From: Phoma sp. XZ068
Taxonomy: Eukaryota > Ascomycota > Dothideomycetes > Pleosporales > Didymellaceae
Direction: 5' to 3'
DNA: 64,000 nucleotides
Assembly (NCBI GenBank): GCA_004835665.1
Contig: RBKR01000002.1
Span: 1,364,001 to 1,428,000 of the forward strand
Below the pieces are notes generated by a model. It made no database searches, was not told the origin of the DNA, and worked only from the letters and a program-made list of their open reading frames with translations. How positions within the stretch are numbered: position 1 is the first letter of the stretch; every line of letters begins with the position of its first letter. The translations under genes were made by a program, and so were the position numbers. This document shows positions 9,570 through 19,637 of the stretch, piece by piece.

Positions 9570-10998
9570 CTAGATAGCATCTATACTACTCAGAACTCGA
9601 TCATAAGCTCTCCTCAAAGTCGTGACAATCTTGACTAACTCCTCGTCTAAAACTGTATACGGAGGTGCTAGGAGAACATGGTCTCCAAGTAGTCCGTCCA
9701 TAGTCCCTGACCCAGGATATACAGCAATGCCCATTTTCAGTCCTTCAGCGTGTATTCGAGACCCAAAATCCAGGCTACGGGCCAAGGGGGTTTTCTTGCA
9801 TCTGTCCTGAACAAATTCTATTGCCCAGAACAGTCCGCGTCCGCGTATGTCACCTACGTTGGCACAGTCCTCAAAGGCTTCCCGAAGTAGGCTACCCAGC
9901 TTTCTCCCCTGGATTGCAGACCTGGCTACAAGCTGATCCCTGAATACAATTTTCTGTACGGCTAAAGCTGTAGCGCAAGATGTAGGGTGGGCCTGGTACG
10001 TCTGTCCATGGTTGAACATAGAACTTCCCTTTTTCAACGTGTCCACAATCTTTTCGTTGATAAGCATACCTGCGATAGGTGCATAGCCTCCTCCAAGGCC
10101 CTTGCCGATAGTTACAATATCTGGAGTAACACTCTCTTGCTGGAAAGCAAAGTAGGTCCCCGTGCGGCCAACACCACACATGATCTCGTCCAGATGCAAG
10201 AGTATCCCGTACTTGTCACAAAGCCCTCGCATGGCAGCCCAGTAACCTTTGGGCGGCGGCATAGCACCTAGTGTGGCCCCGCTCACCGTTTCGCCACTTT
10301 GATTGGGTCGTCAGCGTCTGATTTGTTGCCATTCCAGCATATTGGCTGTCTACTCACATGAAAGAAATGATATTCTCGGGCCCGAGCCTGAGGAACTCTT
10401 GTTCAGCCTCTGAGACAAGCCGCCGTACAATATCGTGATCATTTTCGCCATCTAGACGGCCATGATATGTATCTGCTGGGCCAACGAATGAGACATTGGG
10501 TAGAAGGATGTCTCTGTAAGGTTTTATTCGACCTAGCACAGAAGAGATGGACATTGCGCCGACAGTGTTCCCGTGGTATCCCTGCTTTCGTGTGACGTAG
10601 TACGTCCGCTGCGACTGTCCCTTCTCGTACCAGTACTGACGGGCGCATTTCATAGCTGCGTCATTGGCTTCGCTGCCACTGCCAACGAAAAAGGCTTTTG
10701 ACAACCCATGCTCTTGAGATGTTCCTGCACCCATAATTGAATCTTGCAAGATGCAACAAGCCAGATTCTCGGCCGAATCCGTGCTGAATGTGCCGGTGTG
10801 CACGTAACTGACTTGTGCCATTTGTCGGAGTGTAGCTTCGATTACTTCCTCGTTGCCATGCCCCAGGATAGACACAGCAGCACCGCCACAAGCGTCGATG
10901 ATCTGGCTGCCATCCTCTAGGAAGAGATAGTGACCGGATGCAGAGACGACCTTATGTGGTTGAGTGGTGAAGGAGCGGTGGATCAAACGAGGTTCCAT
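9570..10998 (-). CDS. Class III (PLP-dependent) aminotransferase
   Basis: Exons 10998-10358 and 10296-9570, intron 10297-10357 (61 nt, GTGAGT...CAAAG), 455 aa. Features of fold-type I class III transaminases are clear: ACGGAAVSILGHGNEEV near the N-terminus, the cofactor-binding FVGSGSEANDAAMK, the carboxylate-pocket YHGNTVGAMSIS, the PLP-ring aspartate in LLHLDEIMCGVGRTGTY, and the Schiff-base lysine in TIGKGLGGGYAPI. The join gives SFIGETVSGATLG across the intron. The family transfers amino groups between an amine or omega-amino acid and a keto acid. Sequence alone does not give the substrate; this resembles the broad fungal group annotated as generic aminotransferases rather than ornithine or GABA enzymes. 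No targeting peptide is evident. It lies 383 bp downstream of a same-strand Zn2Cys6 regulator gene, a possible regulator-enzyme pair. Confidence 0.9.
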
Positions 10999-11381
10999 GG
11001 TTGGGTCGCTATCACGAGTTTCACCAGTCGTGCACTACATGACCCTTCTGCGCGACTGTGCCTTCCTTTATAACGGCCAACCGAGAGTGGAGACCATCAG
11101 CATGCCGACACCGAACGGCTCTGGGGCAGCCCTAGTGTTGAGTCTTGGTCCCGTCCAAAGTCGGCTTTCGGGTTTCGCTTATGGGTCTGGCTTGTCCAAT
11201 CAGGTTTGTGAGGCTGAAGGATATCTCCGGTGTCTCTACGAGCAGAACAGGCCTGTCCAGCTGCACCGGTGATATAACAATGAAGAAGCTTAGTTGTGTC
11301 TGCATTCCCAAGATCCCGTACCCACATGTAGCCAGACGGTCCTATGGCTGACGTAATGCCGGTCCACCGTCCGGTGAAGAC
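10999..11381. promoter_or_regulatory. Promoter region of the aminotransferase gene
   Basis: 383 bp between the regulator's stop and the aminotransferase start. A TATAA-like stretch reads on the minus strand at about 11068-11072, roughly 70 bp upstream of the start codon. No inverted CGG half-site pair was found by eye. Confidence 0.4.
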
Positions 11382-13476
11382 TCATATGAAGTTTATAGCC
11401 CGCTCCGCCTCGAAATCGAAGCCGATTTCCTGACCCCATGATGACCAAATTTGGTTCAAGCCAAGTTCTGTCTGCAGCGTCATACCGTCCGTATCATTGC
11501 CGATGGGTACAGCCTGAGGAGCTTGCTCGCTCGCGCGGACCCTTGCCATAAGTGCGGCTCCTTCGGCATATGCGACGGTACGTCCGCCTCGCGATACGGA
11601 AGCACGACCTTCACAATCATAAATGGACGTCTCAAGATCATCGCGGTCACTCCCTGAATGATACTGGGTTCTGTCTAGATTGTCGACCGCGCCTTGGTAG
11701 AACTGCTTGCAACGTTCACTTGTCAACCACCAGCCTTCCCCAATAGGCCATATCGCTCTGAAATTGTCCAGGATCCGTAAACCGTTCTCGTTGAGATTCG
11801 ATAGACTTTGGTTCATGTTTGGATTCATCCAGGGGAATGCTAGACCATAGATGTTTGTGGTGATAGCCGAGAACAAGCAAAAGCCCGGAAACGGAGTGTA
11901 AAGTGACAAGCCCGCCTTGTCGAGATCGTTCATCATCGTGCATATTGCAGCTGCAGATTCGAACATCTGGTTGGCTTGATTGTGCCACCACCCCGTTGGG
12001 GCATCTAAAGAAAGTAAAGGAGGTTCAGTCGGTCCAGCTGGCTCGCTGCATGTCGTCGGCAGGAACGGCATATATTCTCGGTTCAGAAAGATCTTACTTG
12101 AGGCGGATACTCAGTTCACGATTTTGGAAACGAACAGATACTTGATAGGTACTTACCTTGTGAAATATACTAAGTTCAGGTATACAAATGGCTCGGCTTG
12201 CCCGAGTGCCGCATGGCTCTTCACGCTGGCTTTAGGATATAACATCCGCTCTTCCTGAAGCTCTCTCCAGGCACACAACTCTCTGTGCAATTGATTCCAA
12301 GGCGACGTGGTTATCCAGGGATGATTGTCGGGCAGACTCATTTCCGGCGAGCGTCTCCCACCACACACGACCCATCTCAAGATACGGGACCATATATCGA
12401 ACCCTCTAACGAGAGTGCAGTAGAAATAGCCCATACCCGCCCCCATATCGTCAAGGATACACTGATTTGGTTCTATTCGACGGCATTGATCCTGGGGTAA
12501 GCCAAAGATGAAGTCTTCCTCTGAAGAAGGCCAAAAGGTGTGGAGAGAACTGTACGAGAGGACCGGTGGTTGCGAATTCCCCGGATGAATGAATCGATCT
12601 ATGATAAAGCAGCTCCACAATGTGCGATTGTGAATCTGCGCGTCTATCTGGCAGTGCGAATTCGAGTGCTGGGAGACGAGCAGCGACTGCATCATTCTGA
12701 TCGCCATACCACTGGCAGTCCATGCTCCGTATCTATTCCCGGTACCCCAGTCGTACACAGAAAGGACTAAGAGTGTTTGAACGGCTACAATGTCAGGGGA
12801 AGTTACTCCCAAAACGTGACGCCGCGCCGCACTCGCAATTTGACTAGAACGTGGCAGTACGAGTTCATGCGTAGCCATTGAGTGATATACTGCTAAGATC
12901 GATGCAAGGAGGGCTGTGAATATAGGTGACTTTCGCTTGATTTGTAAGTCAGTTTCGTTTCTGGTTTCTACGCCTGATGCTTGACCCATAGCAAGTATAT
13001 CCGAAATCGTTGGCAAGTGCAGAAAGCAGAGCTCTGCGAATTTTTGTCGAAAGACAGAGCAAGCCTTGAGTAAGTCTGCATGCGTAAGGTTGGCTAAAAA
13101 CCCAAGCTCATCAAGCGACGTGCTGCCTGCGTTGTGTCCTGTCGTTGGCCAATGCTCAGACGGAGCAACTGCAATTAGACAGCCTGGACTCGACAGTTGA
13201 TTGACGGGACGCGAAGTAGCGACATCCATGCGTTGCGGACTGCACCCGGTCTGCGGGGTGTTCAAGAGACGGCCAGCTCTGCGGGAACGCAGCGCTGGGG
13301 TTGACAACGTGCAAGCGGCCGGATGTACTCCCCCTTTTTTCAGACAGTGCTGACATGGTGGCAAACCTCTGTGTATGCACCTTATCTTTGATTTGCTACG
13401 ACATGTCAGCAGAAATACCATCTACAAGAGCTAAGCTTTACCGACAGAGCGCGCAGGCTATTGTTGTCCTGACCAT
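11382..13476 (-). CDS. Zn2Cys6 fungal transcription factor
   Basis: Three exons: 13476-13442, 13395-12157, 12096-11382; introns 13396-13441 (46 nt, GTAAAG...CGTAG) and 12097-12156 (60 nt, GTAAGT...TCAAG); 662 aa. The tiny first exon supplies MVRTTIACALCR. Joined to KSKIRC in exon 2 it completes the binuclear zinc cluster C8-X2-C11-X6-C18-X7-C26-X2-C29-X10-C40. Without the first exon the cluster lacks a cysteine. The centre has the fungal-specific regulatory domain (for example FAELCFLHLPTISDIL and YDWGTGNRYGAWTASGMAIR). The second join gives YFTSKIFLNREYMPFLP, a conserved late segment of this family. It is nuclear and probably binds CGG-type sites. Target genes are unknown; the adjacent same-strand aminotransferase is an obvious candidate, by position only. 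Confidence 0.88.
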
Positions 13477-14742
13477 CGCTATAGGTAGGGGTGAAGGGAG
13501 CGCGTCTTTCGCGCTTACGAAGTGGGGTACTAGGATTGACATCAAGGGTCAAGCACGTGCAGTGATTGAAATCGGCCAAGGTTTCTGCGTCAACTAATTA
13601 CACGGGATCTGCGTTGGATCGCAAGCGTAAGTGCACGTTTCTGAACTATCCAGATGCTATAATTACTAGTAACTGTTTCGAACCTATGAGAACAGTTGCC
13701 ACTTTAAGCTACTTGCTGGCTAGCGCTACTCGACCTCTGGGTATTTCTCATTCAAGTTGTATCATTCACAAAATTCTACCGCCGGTGATATGCTTTGCAT
13801 TGATCTTACGGAGTCTGAAGCATCCCTGAGTTGTAGGTGAGGTTAAGTGGGAAGGTGGAGGCGGGCCAGTGGGCTGTGCCTCCCATGCTCATCAACTTGT
13901 AAGTTAGTGCCAACCCTTCTGTAGCCTTACGTGTTGCCTGCGCCTTCACACATGATTAATTTTTCAACTTCAGCTTTCTTGAGATCTCTGGGACTACGTT
14001 CATTAGAGTATATGGAAGCGTACCTGCGCAGTTTCTACCGTATATGGATCTTCTCGTCGCTGTTTCGGCGGAGAGTATTTGCACGGCCCGTTCTGGACCC
14101 ATTCATCTGGTATGATGAACCGCCTGAGAAGGAAAAGGATGAGGAGCTTTCTGAAATAGACGACGATCTGAAAGAACGTATCGACATGATCTACCAATTT
14201 CCAGTGCATCACACGAGTTTGATATCCCGTCAAACGCCTACTCTGTTTGAAGGCTTTTTTTTTGAACGGTTTTATGAACAGCCAGAACCCAAGAACCAAG
14301 TCTTCCGCCAGGGCATTCTTAGAAAAAGAGCGGCAACAAGCAGCTCTTCTCCAATTTCGGAAAGTTGCTGATATGTTGGGTCATCGAGAAGGTGTCGCAC
14401 TCACACCCAATCACGATTGGGTTTGTCAAGACAGAGGAAGGAGGTTGGATGTTTGAGAGGCACGATGCGATATAGGAGGACTCAGAGCTGGTTGTGACAT
14501 GCTTTTCACTTATACTTGTAGTTTGTTTCCAACATCTCTTAATCTTCTCACTTTTTATCTCTTCGCCCATACCTCACATCTTGAAAGTAGCTGTAGCCAC
14601 TCAGCATCCATCCAGTGATAGTCAACCCTCTGCCTCTGAAGTCATTTATGACGTGTAAGGAACGATCGGAACTGTTTCGGAACGAGCGACATTACAAACT
14701 CCAACAGCTCCACCGAACACCACCACAACACAAACACACGAA
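13477..14742. other. Intergenic region with one doubtful ORF
   Basis: About 1.27 kb between the Zn2Cys6 gene and the PP2A activator gene. It contains both upstream regions and the doubtful ORF at 13952-14371 described separately. Otherwise nothing recognisable. Confidence 0.5.
13952..14371 (+). pseudogene. Unrecognised ORF, possibly frameshifted at a T9 run
   Basis: An ATG-initiated frame encodes MINFSTSAFLRSLGLRSLEY and stops after about 140 codons. Near its end lies a run of nine T (14255-14263). In the next frame, coding-like sequence carries on to 14456 (KERQQAALLQFRKVADMLGH), whereas the original frame becomes Ser-rich and stops. That pattern suggests one gene with a slipped homopolymer, or two chance frames. 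I recognise no family. Confidence 0.3.
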
Positions 14743-16020
14743 ATGCCAGCAACATCACCGCCAGTAACCTCCCCACCACCAGACCTGAGCGCAAAGCTGC
14801 CAAAACTCGTCCCTCGCAAGCGCAACTCAATCGCCCGCGAACCGCCCTCTGCCCCGCCCCCGCCAACGCCTGCGCTCGCGCCACCGCCAGACCTCTCGTC
14901 GCACACGTACACTCGCCCCTCGCGCCGGATACTGAGCCCAGAGGACCACCAGCTGTTCCTGAAGAGTCCAACATGCACGCTCGTACAAGCGTTCGTGTTC
15001 AACATCGCCGATAGCGTGCAGGACCGCGCGGTATCGAGCGTAAAAGACAGCGACATCACCGACGCACTGGGCAAAATCCTACGGATCCTCCAAGAAGCAG
15101 AGAAGCTCCAAGAAGAATGCCCACCCGAAGACACCGGCTCCCGCTTCGGCAACCCCGTCTTCCGCACTTTCCTCGACAAAATTGAAGCCGCCCTGCCCTC
15201 ATGGCACGCAGAACTGGGACTCACATCCCCCGCCCAAATCGACGAAATCTCCACCTACCTCCTCCACGCCTTCGGCAACAAACGCCGCATCGACTACGGC
15301 TCCGGCCACGAACTAAACTTCTTCCTGTGGCTACTATGTCTAAACCGCCTCTCGCTCCTCCCACCCTCCACATTCCCCGCGCTGGCCCTCGCCATCCTCC
15401 CCGCCTACCTCCGCCTCATGCGCAAAATCCAAGGTGCATACTACCTCGAGCCCGCCGGCAGCCACGGCGTCTGGGGACTAGACGACTACCAATTCCTCCC
15501 TTTTCTATTCGGCGCATCCCAGCTGCTGCACCACGCTTACATCACCCCGAAATCAATCCACAACGCGCTTGTACTGGAGGAAGAGAGGGGGAATTACATC
15601 TACCTCGATCAAATCGCCTTCGTCAACAGCGTTAAGAATGTCGAGGGGTTACGATGGCATTCACCCATGCTTGATGATATTTCTGCGTCGAGGAGTTGGG
15701 GGAAGATTGAGGGGGGTATGAGGAAGATGTTTGTGAAGGAGATTTTGGAGAAGTTGCCTGTTATGCAGCATTTTTTGTTTGGGTCGCTTGTCCCTGCTGT
15801 TGAGGGGATGAGTTCGGAAGACGAAGTGGGGGTGCAGGATGAGGAGGAGGCGGAGGGAGGGGAGGTTAAGGTTTTCACCGATGAGGCCGGGAAGAGACAT
15901 GTGCATGCTGCTGTTGGGTGGGGGGATTGCTGCGGTATACGGGTTCCGGCTGCGGTGGGGGCGGAGGGGGAGGAGAGGAAGGGGGGGAGGGGCGCGTTGA
16001 GGAGGGTGCCGTTTGATTAG
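14743..16020 (+). CDS. Serine/threonine phosphatase 2A activator (PTPA; RRD1/RRD2-type peptidyl-prolyl isomerase)
   Basis: Intronless, 425 aa. PTPA proteins activate and help assemble PP2A-like phosphatases and have peptidyl-prolyl isomerase activity in vitro; they act in cytosol and nucleus. Recognisable family segments are FGNKRRIDYGSGHELNFFLW, LRLMRKIQGAYYLEPAGSHG, VWGLDDYQFLPFLFGASQL and FVNSVKNVEGLRWHSPMLDD. The first ~65 residues are Pro-rich and variable, and the last ~75 are acidic then basic and low-complexity. The codon use shifts visibly from C-ending to G-rich near 15640, without a frame break. Fungi usually have two paralogues; I cannot decide between RRD1 and RRD2. Confidence 0.93.
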   Translation: MPATSPPVTSPPPDLSAKLPKLVPRKRNSIAREPPSAPPPPTPALAPPPDLSSHTYTRPSRRILSPEDHQLFLKSPTCTLVQAFVFNIADSVQDRAVSSVKDSDITDALGKILRILQEAEKLQEECPPEDTGSRFGNPVFRTFLDKIEAALPSWHAELGLTSPAQIDEISTYLLHAFGNKRRIDYGSGHELNFFLWLLCLNRLSLLPPSTFPALALAILPAYLRLMRKIQGAYYLEPAGSHGVWGLDDYQFLPFLFGASQLLHHAYITPKSIHNALVLEEERGNYIYLDQIAFVNSVKNVEGLRWHSPMLDDISASRSWGKIEGGMRKMFVKEILEKLPVMQHFLFGSLVPAVEGMSSEDEVGVQDEEEAEGGEVKVFTDEAGKRHVHAAVGWGDCCGIRVPAAVGAEGEERKGGRGALRRVPFD

Positions 16021-16464
16021 GTGGTTAGAATCAGCATTAATCGTATCAGCAGCATTGTATCAGCAATATCCTCGTTCAGTAAGAGAAAAATGGCAGTGAG
16101 ATGTGAGGAATAGACAGAAATAGTAACAGTAGTTGTAGTTGTAGAATGTGCACAATGCACCATGCATAAGCATTCACCTACATAATCAGATATAGATATC
16201 CTCCTTCGCCTTCGCAATCATCTGCACCAGCGTTCGCTAGCAAAAAAACCAAAAACGCCTGACTACCATACATACCATATCAAACGTACCGTACAAGCCG
16301 TATCATACCATGGGGGAATCAAAGCAACAACAACAACAACAACAAAACAAGCGCTAATGAGGCTGTACAAGAAGGTATCTCCATCACCTTTCGTGTCTCA
16401 CCTCCCGTCTTCGATTCTGACGGTCAATCTTACGACTGGGAGTCCGAGCTTGCGAGGACTCCAC
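16021..16464. other. Intergenic region between convergent genes
   Basis: 444 bp shared by the 3' ends of the PTPA gene and the MBP1-like gene. It includes a short CAA microsatellite near 16327-16345. No gene seen. Confidence 0.6.
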
Positions 16465-18549
16465 CTACAGCGGACTCGCCTCCAACCCCTCTGCCCTCTC
16501 CTGCGTCTGCGCCTCCTCCAACTCGCGCAGAATCTCAGGAAGCATGGACTCGACATCTTCCTCGCGCTCGCCCAGGGCCTTGGCAATGAGTCCTTTGTAC
16601 ACGCCTTGTTTCTCGCTCATGCCCGCGACGGAGAGATTTGCTACGACGGCGCGGACGAGATCCCTGCGCTCAAGCTGCGCGCGGTATAGCAACAGACTGA
16701 GCCTGAGTTTCTCCTGCGCATCATCAGGCTGAGATTGTGATTGAGACTGCGGTGTCGACGATAAAAGTCTTCGGAGTTCACTCTTCTGCTCAACCTCCAA
16801 CAACCCCTCTGCCTCATCAACCAGCGCCCTCAACTCCTCCTCCTGCGCAGCGTCCACCCCTTCATCGTCGAGATCCAGCCCCCGACTCTCCAACTCGCTG
16901 ACTTGCTTGCGGACGGCTTCGAGTTCGGCTTGGCGGCGCTTGACGACGCGGGAGGCGTCGAAGGATTCTGCTTCTTTTTCGGCGAGTTCGGATTCGTATG
17001 CGAGGGCGAGTTCTTCGCATTTCTCGAGGAGGGTCGGGGCGACTTTGGTCATGAGGTGGGATGCGGTTTGGGAGCGGTATTGCTGTGGGGGGTCGCGCTG
17101 GGTGTTGGGGAGGGAGATGGGGAGGAGGGGGCCGCCGTCGAGGGGGTTGAAGCCGTTGAGGCGGTGTTCTGGGGGAGGGGCGAAGGGGGAGGAGGAGGCT
17201 TGTCGGGGGCGGCCGTGCATGCGGCGGCGGGAGTTGAGGTCGCGGATGAGGTCGTCGGCCGTCTCGCCCTTTTTATTCGGCACATCAACACTGACGTTGC
17301 GGCCGAGCAGGCTGCGGACGCATTTACGGGCGCCGTTACGGGCAGCGATCATGATAGCGGTGTCACCGTTCTGGTCGGCGGCGTTGAGCAGGCGGGTGAC
17401 TTCGTCCGGGATCCACGTCTCGGAGAGCTTGTTGATGATGCAGTCGAGGTACCACCGCGCGCAGACGTACTTATTCGACGAGCTAGTAGTGGCGGCAATG
17501 TGGTGGAATACAGTGCTCCCAAACCAGTCGGTGCGGTGGACGGTCTGCTGGAAGATCTTGACCATGGACGGCATGGTCTCCTTGTCGAAGTTGTTGGTGA
17601 ACATGACGGCGCGCATGAGGGGGGTTTCGAGGTTGTTGGACAGGCAGTCGATGCGGGCGCCGCGGTGGATCAGCTCCTTGACTACCCCAACGTCGCCCAT
17701 GGCGGCGGCCCAGTGCATGGCGGCGTGCCCCTTCTCGTCAATGGGGCGGTCGAGGTTGATGCTCGGCGGCGGCTCGGGCCACGAGTAGGCGTCCTTGTGG
17801 TCGAGCAGCATGAAGTAGTCGAGCAGCTGGTCGGCCCAGATCTGGTGCTGCTGGTCGAGCAGCGACATCTGGTCCATCCCGCGCTTGCGCTTGCGGCTCT
17901 CGACCGAGTACTGGGCGGCGTCCATGAGGTCGTGGTCGCCGAGCAGCGACTCGGACACGACCGTCTCATTGTCGGGCGTGTCGTCGCGGAAGATGTGCGA
18001 CTGCAGGTGCGAGGGGTTGTCGTAGGGGTCCTCGCTCGCGTGCGACTGCGAGCCGACAAACGACTGGATCGACTCGAGCGAGTAGACGTTGTTCTGGTGC
18101 TGGGCCTGCTGGTGGCTCTGGTTGAGCTTGGCGGTGCGGGCGGCGGCGGCGCTCTGGCGCGGCGGCTTCATGCGGTTCGAGGCCGCCGTGGCATGCTTTG
18201 GGGCGGGCGGCGGGCTGCGGTCGCCGGGGACGTAGTCGAGGATGGCGCGCATCTTGTCCAGCACGCCGTTACGCTCGGCCAGCACGCGGCCGTCCTCCAG
18301 CGGGATCCAGGTGCCCTGGTACTTGCCATAGCCGCCCTGCACCTTCTCGTGCACGCCCTTCTGCACCTCGCGCTCCAATATCCGCGTGCGCGCGGGCTTG
18401 TCGTAGTCGGCGACCTTGAGGATGTGCGTCGCGTTGATCCAGTCGTCGGCGCGGCGGCGCATGACATGGTTGCCGTTGACGTTGACCTCGTACACGGGCA
18501 CGTTGCTGTACGTCGCCGCGTACACCTTGCCGTCGGGCAGCGGAGGCAT
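16465..18549 (-). CDS. MBP1: APSES/KilA-N transcription factor with ankyrin repeats, MBP1/SWI4 type
   Basis: Single exon, 694 aa from the ATG at 18549. The APSES DNA-binding domain occupies about residues 8-105 (VYEVNVNGNHVMRRRADDWI, then ATHILKVADYDKPARTRILE and GGYGKYQGTWIPLEDGR). Ankyrin repeats follow in the middle (HAAMHWAAAMGDVGVVKELI and NGDTAIMIAARNGARKCV), and an acidic, coiled-coil-prone C-terminal region carries the heterodimer surface in homologues. In yeast, Mbp1 with Swi6 forms MBF and drives G1/S genes through ACGCGT sites. This is the best-supported assignment, although SWI4-like cannot be excluded. An in-frame ATG at 18759 would add 70 low-complexity Ala/Arg residues; 18549 is preferred because the family starts just before the APSES domain. 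The gene is divergent from NDUFB7. Confidence 0.9.
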   Translation of the reverse strand: MPPLPDGKVYAATYSNVPVYEVNVNGNHVMRRRADDWINATHILKVADYDKPARTRILEREVQKGVHEKVQGGYGKYQGTWIPLEDGRVLAERNGVLDKMRAILDYVPGDRSPPPAPKHATAASNRMKPPRQSAAAARTAKLNQSHQQAQHQNNVYSLESIQSFVGSQSHASEDPYDNPSHLQSHIFRDDTPDNETVVSESLLGDHDLMDAAQYSVESRKRKRGMDQMSLLDQQHQIWADQLLDYFMLLDHKDAYSWPEPPPSINLDRPIDEKGHAAMHWAAAMGDVGVVKELIHRGARIDCLSNNLETPLMRAVMFTNNFDKETMPSMVKIFQQTVHRTDWFGSTVFHHIAATTSSSNKYVCARWYLDCIINKLSETWIPDEVTRLLNAADQNGDTAIMIAARNGARKCVRSLLGRNVSVDVPNKKGETADDLIRDLNSRRRMHGRPRQASSSPFAPPPEHRLNGFNPLDGGPLLPISLPNTQRDPPQQYRSQTASHLMTKVAPTLLEKCEELALAYESELAEKEAESFDASRVVKRRQAELEAVRKQVSELESRGLDLDDEGVDAAQEEELRALVDEAEGLLEVEQKSELRRLLSSTPQSQSQSQPDDAQEKLRLSLLLYRAQLERRDLVRAVVANLSVAGMSEKQGVYKGLIAKALGEREEDVESMLPEILRELEEAQTQERAEGLEASPL

Positions 18550-18785
18550 CGTGGCCGTCTGGGATCGGGCAGAGCGCTGGGGAGCGGGTGCTGGAGCAGC
18601 TGACTTCGCGTCGACGTGAAGGCGCAGGACGTGTCCGCGGCGGACGCGTCGCTGTTGCCCTTGCCAAGCCCTCGGAGCTTGCACGCCCAGCGCCGACTTC
18701 ACCTCGACCTCACCCAGCGCCGCAACGTCCGCCATTGCAGCGCCCCGACCGCCCGCCATTGCAGCGCCCCGACACGCCCGCCACC
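18550..18785. promoter_or_regulatory. Short divergent promoter, MBP1 / NDUFB7
   Basis: Only 236 bp separates the two start codons. It contains a 19-bp direct repeat, GCCATTGCAGCGCCCCGAC, at 18731-18749 and 18755-18773, immediately upstream of the NDUFB7 ATG. Both genes must share this region. Confidence 0.65.
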
Positions 18786-19160
18786 ATGACCGTCACCGAA
18801 ACGCTTAAGAATGCCGTCGGCCTCGGCGACCAGAGTGCGTGCCGCCGCCCATTGGCCGCAATTGTCGACGCTGACTCCACACAGAGGCCACCCGCGAGGA
18901 GATGAGCGCCGCCCGCCTGCCGCTCGCCTACCGAGACTCATGCGCACACCTGCTGATCCCACTGAACCGCTGCCGGTACGAGGAGTACTACCTGCCGTGG
19001 AAGTGCGAGGTACGGCCAAGATACACGACACACGACACGACACTAACAACACCAGAACGAGCGCCACAGCTACGAAAAGTGCCAGTACGAGGAGTTCAAG
19101 GAGCGTGTCGCCAAGATGGACGAGCTGAGGGCTGCGAAGAACGGCCAGCGAAGCAATTAG
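18786..19160 (+). CDS. NDUFB7: NADH:ubiquinone oxidoreductase subunit NDUFB7 (B18)
   Basis: Three exons: 18786-18834, 18885-19009, 19056-19160; introns of 50 nt (GTGCGT...CACAG) and 46 nt (GTACGG...ACCAG); 92 aa. It is an accessory subunit of respiratory complex I on the intermembrane-space side. The twin CX9C signature is present: CAHLLIPLNRC in exon 2, and a second pair whose first cysteine (PWKCE) ends exon 2 and whose partner (SYEKC) is in exon 3, so splicing is needed to build it. The sequence REEMSAARLPLAYRDSCAH matches the family. The CX9C fold implies import by the Mia40 pathway rather than a cleaved presequence, consistent with the short N-terminus MTVTETLKNAVGLGDQ. Confidence 0.94.
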
Positions 19161-19637
19161 ACGAAAACGGGAGGGCGCACGATACCAGCACCTGCTGCAT
19201 GTATATACCAAGGCATATGCCAATGAACGGATTCGAATTGAAGTCGCAGTCATTTGATGTTGAGGGATGATGGCAGGAGAGGGATTGACTGTCGAGACGT
19301 TAAATATTAACTTTGCAGGCAGTACAAGGGTTGAAGTGTCGAGACATTGAACATTGACTTTGCAGGCAGTACAGAGAGTTTGAAGGATGTGAAGATATCA
19401 TTTCAGCATGTGGCAGGATAGCAGAGGAACTCCAGCATGTCACAACACCAAGTCAGCATTAATCTTGCATGGAGTCAAGTACAGAGACACCCCAGCATAT
19501 CAACTCACCATCAAATTTGACATGGAAGCAGGTACAAGAGTTAACATCAAGACAACATGAAATCAGGTACGAGTCACAACATCAACTCAAAATAACAAAC
19601 AATCCTGTAATCCTCTACCTGTATACACACATCTACT
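19161..19637. other. Intergenic region with a two-copy repeat
   Basis: 477 bp between convergent genes. It holds the 19290-19385 tandem duplication and is otherwise AT-rich and unremarkable. Confidence 0.6.
19290..19385. repeat. Imperfect tandem duplication, 47/49 bp
   Basis: Two adjacent copies (19290-19336 and 19337-19385) both begin TGTCGAGAC, share CTTTGCAGGCAGTACA and end in TTGAAG. Roughly four-fifths of positions match by eye. Confidence 0.85.

Noticed and set aside
16903..18603. 566-codon open frame on the plus strand opposite the MBP1-like gene
   Set aside because: It is the antisense shadow of a GC-rich, codon-biased gene; its Val/Gly/Glu-rich translation has no family features, while the minus strand has clear APSES and ankyrin domains.
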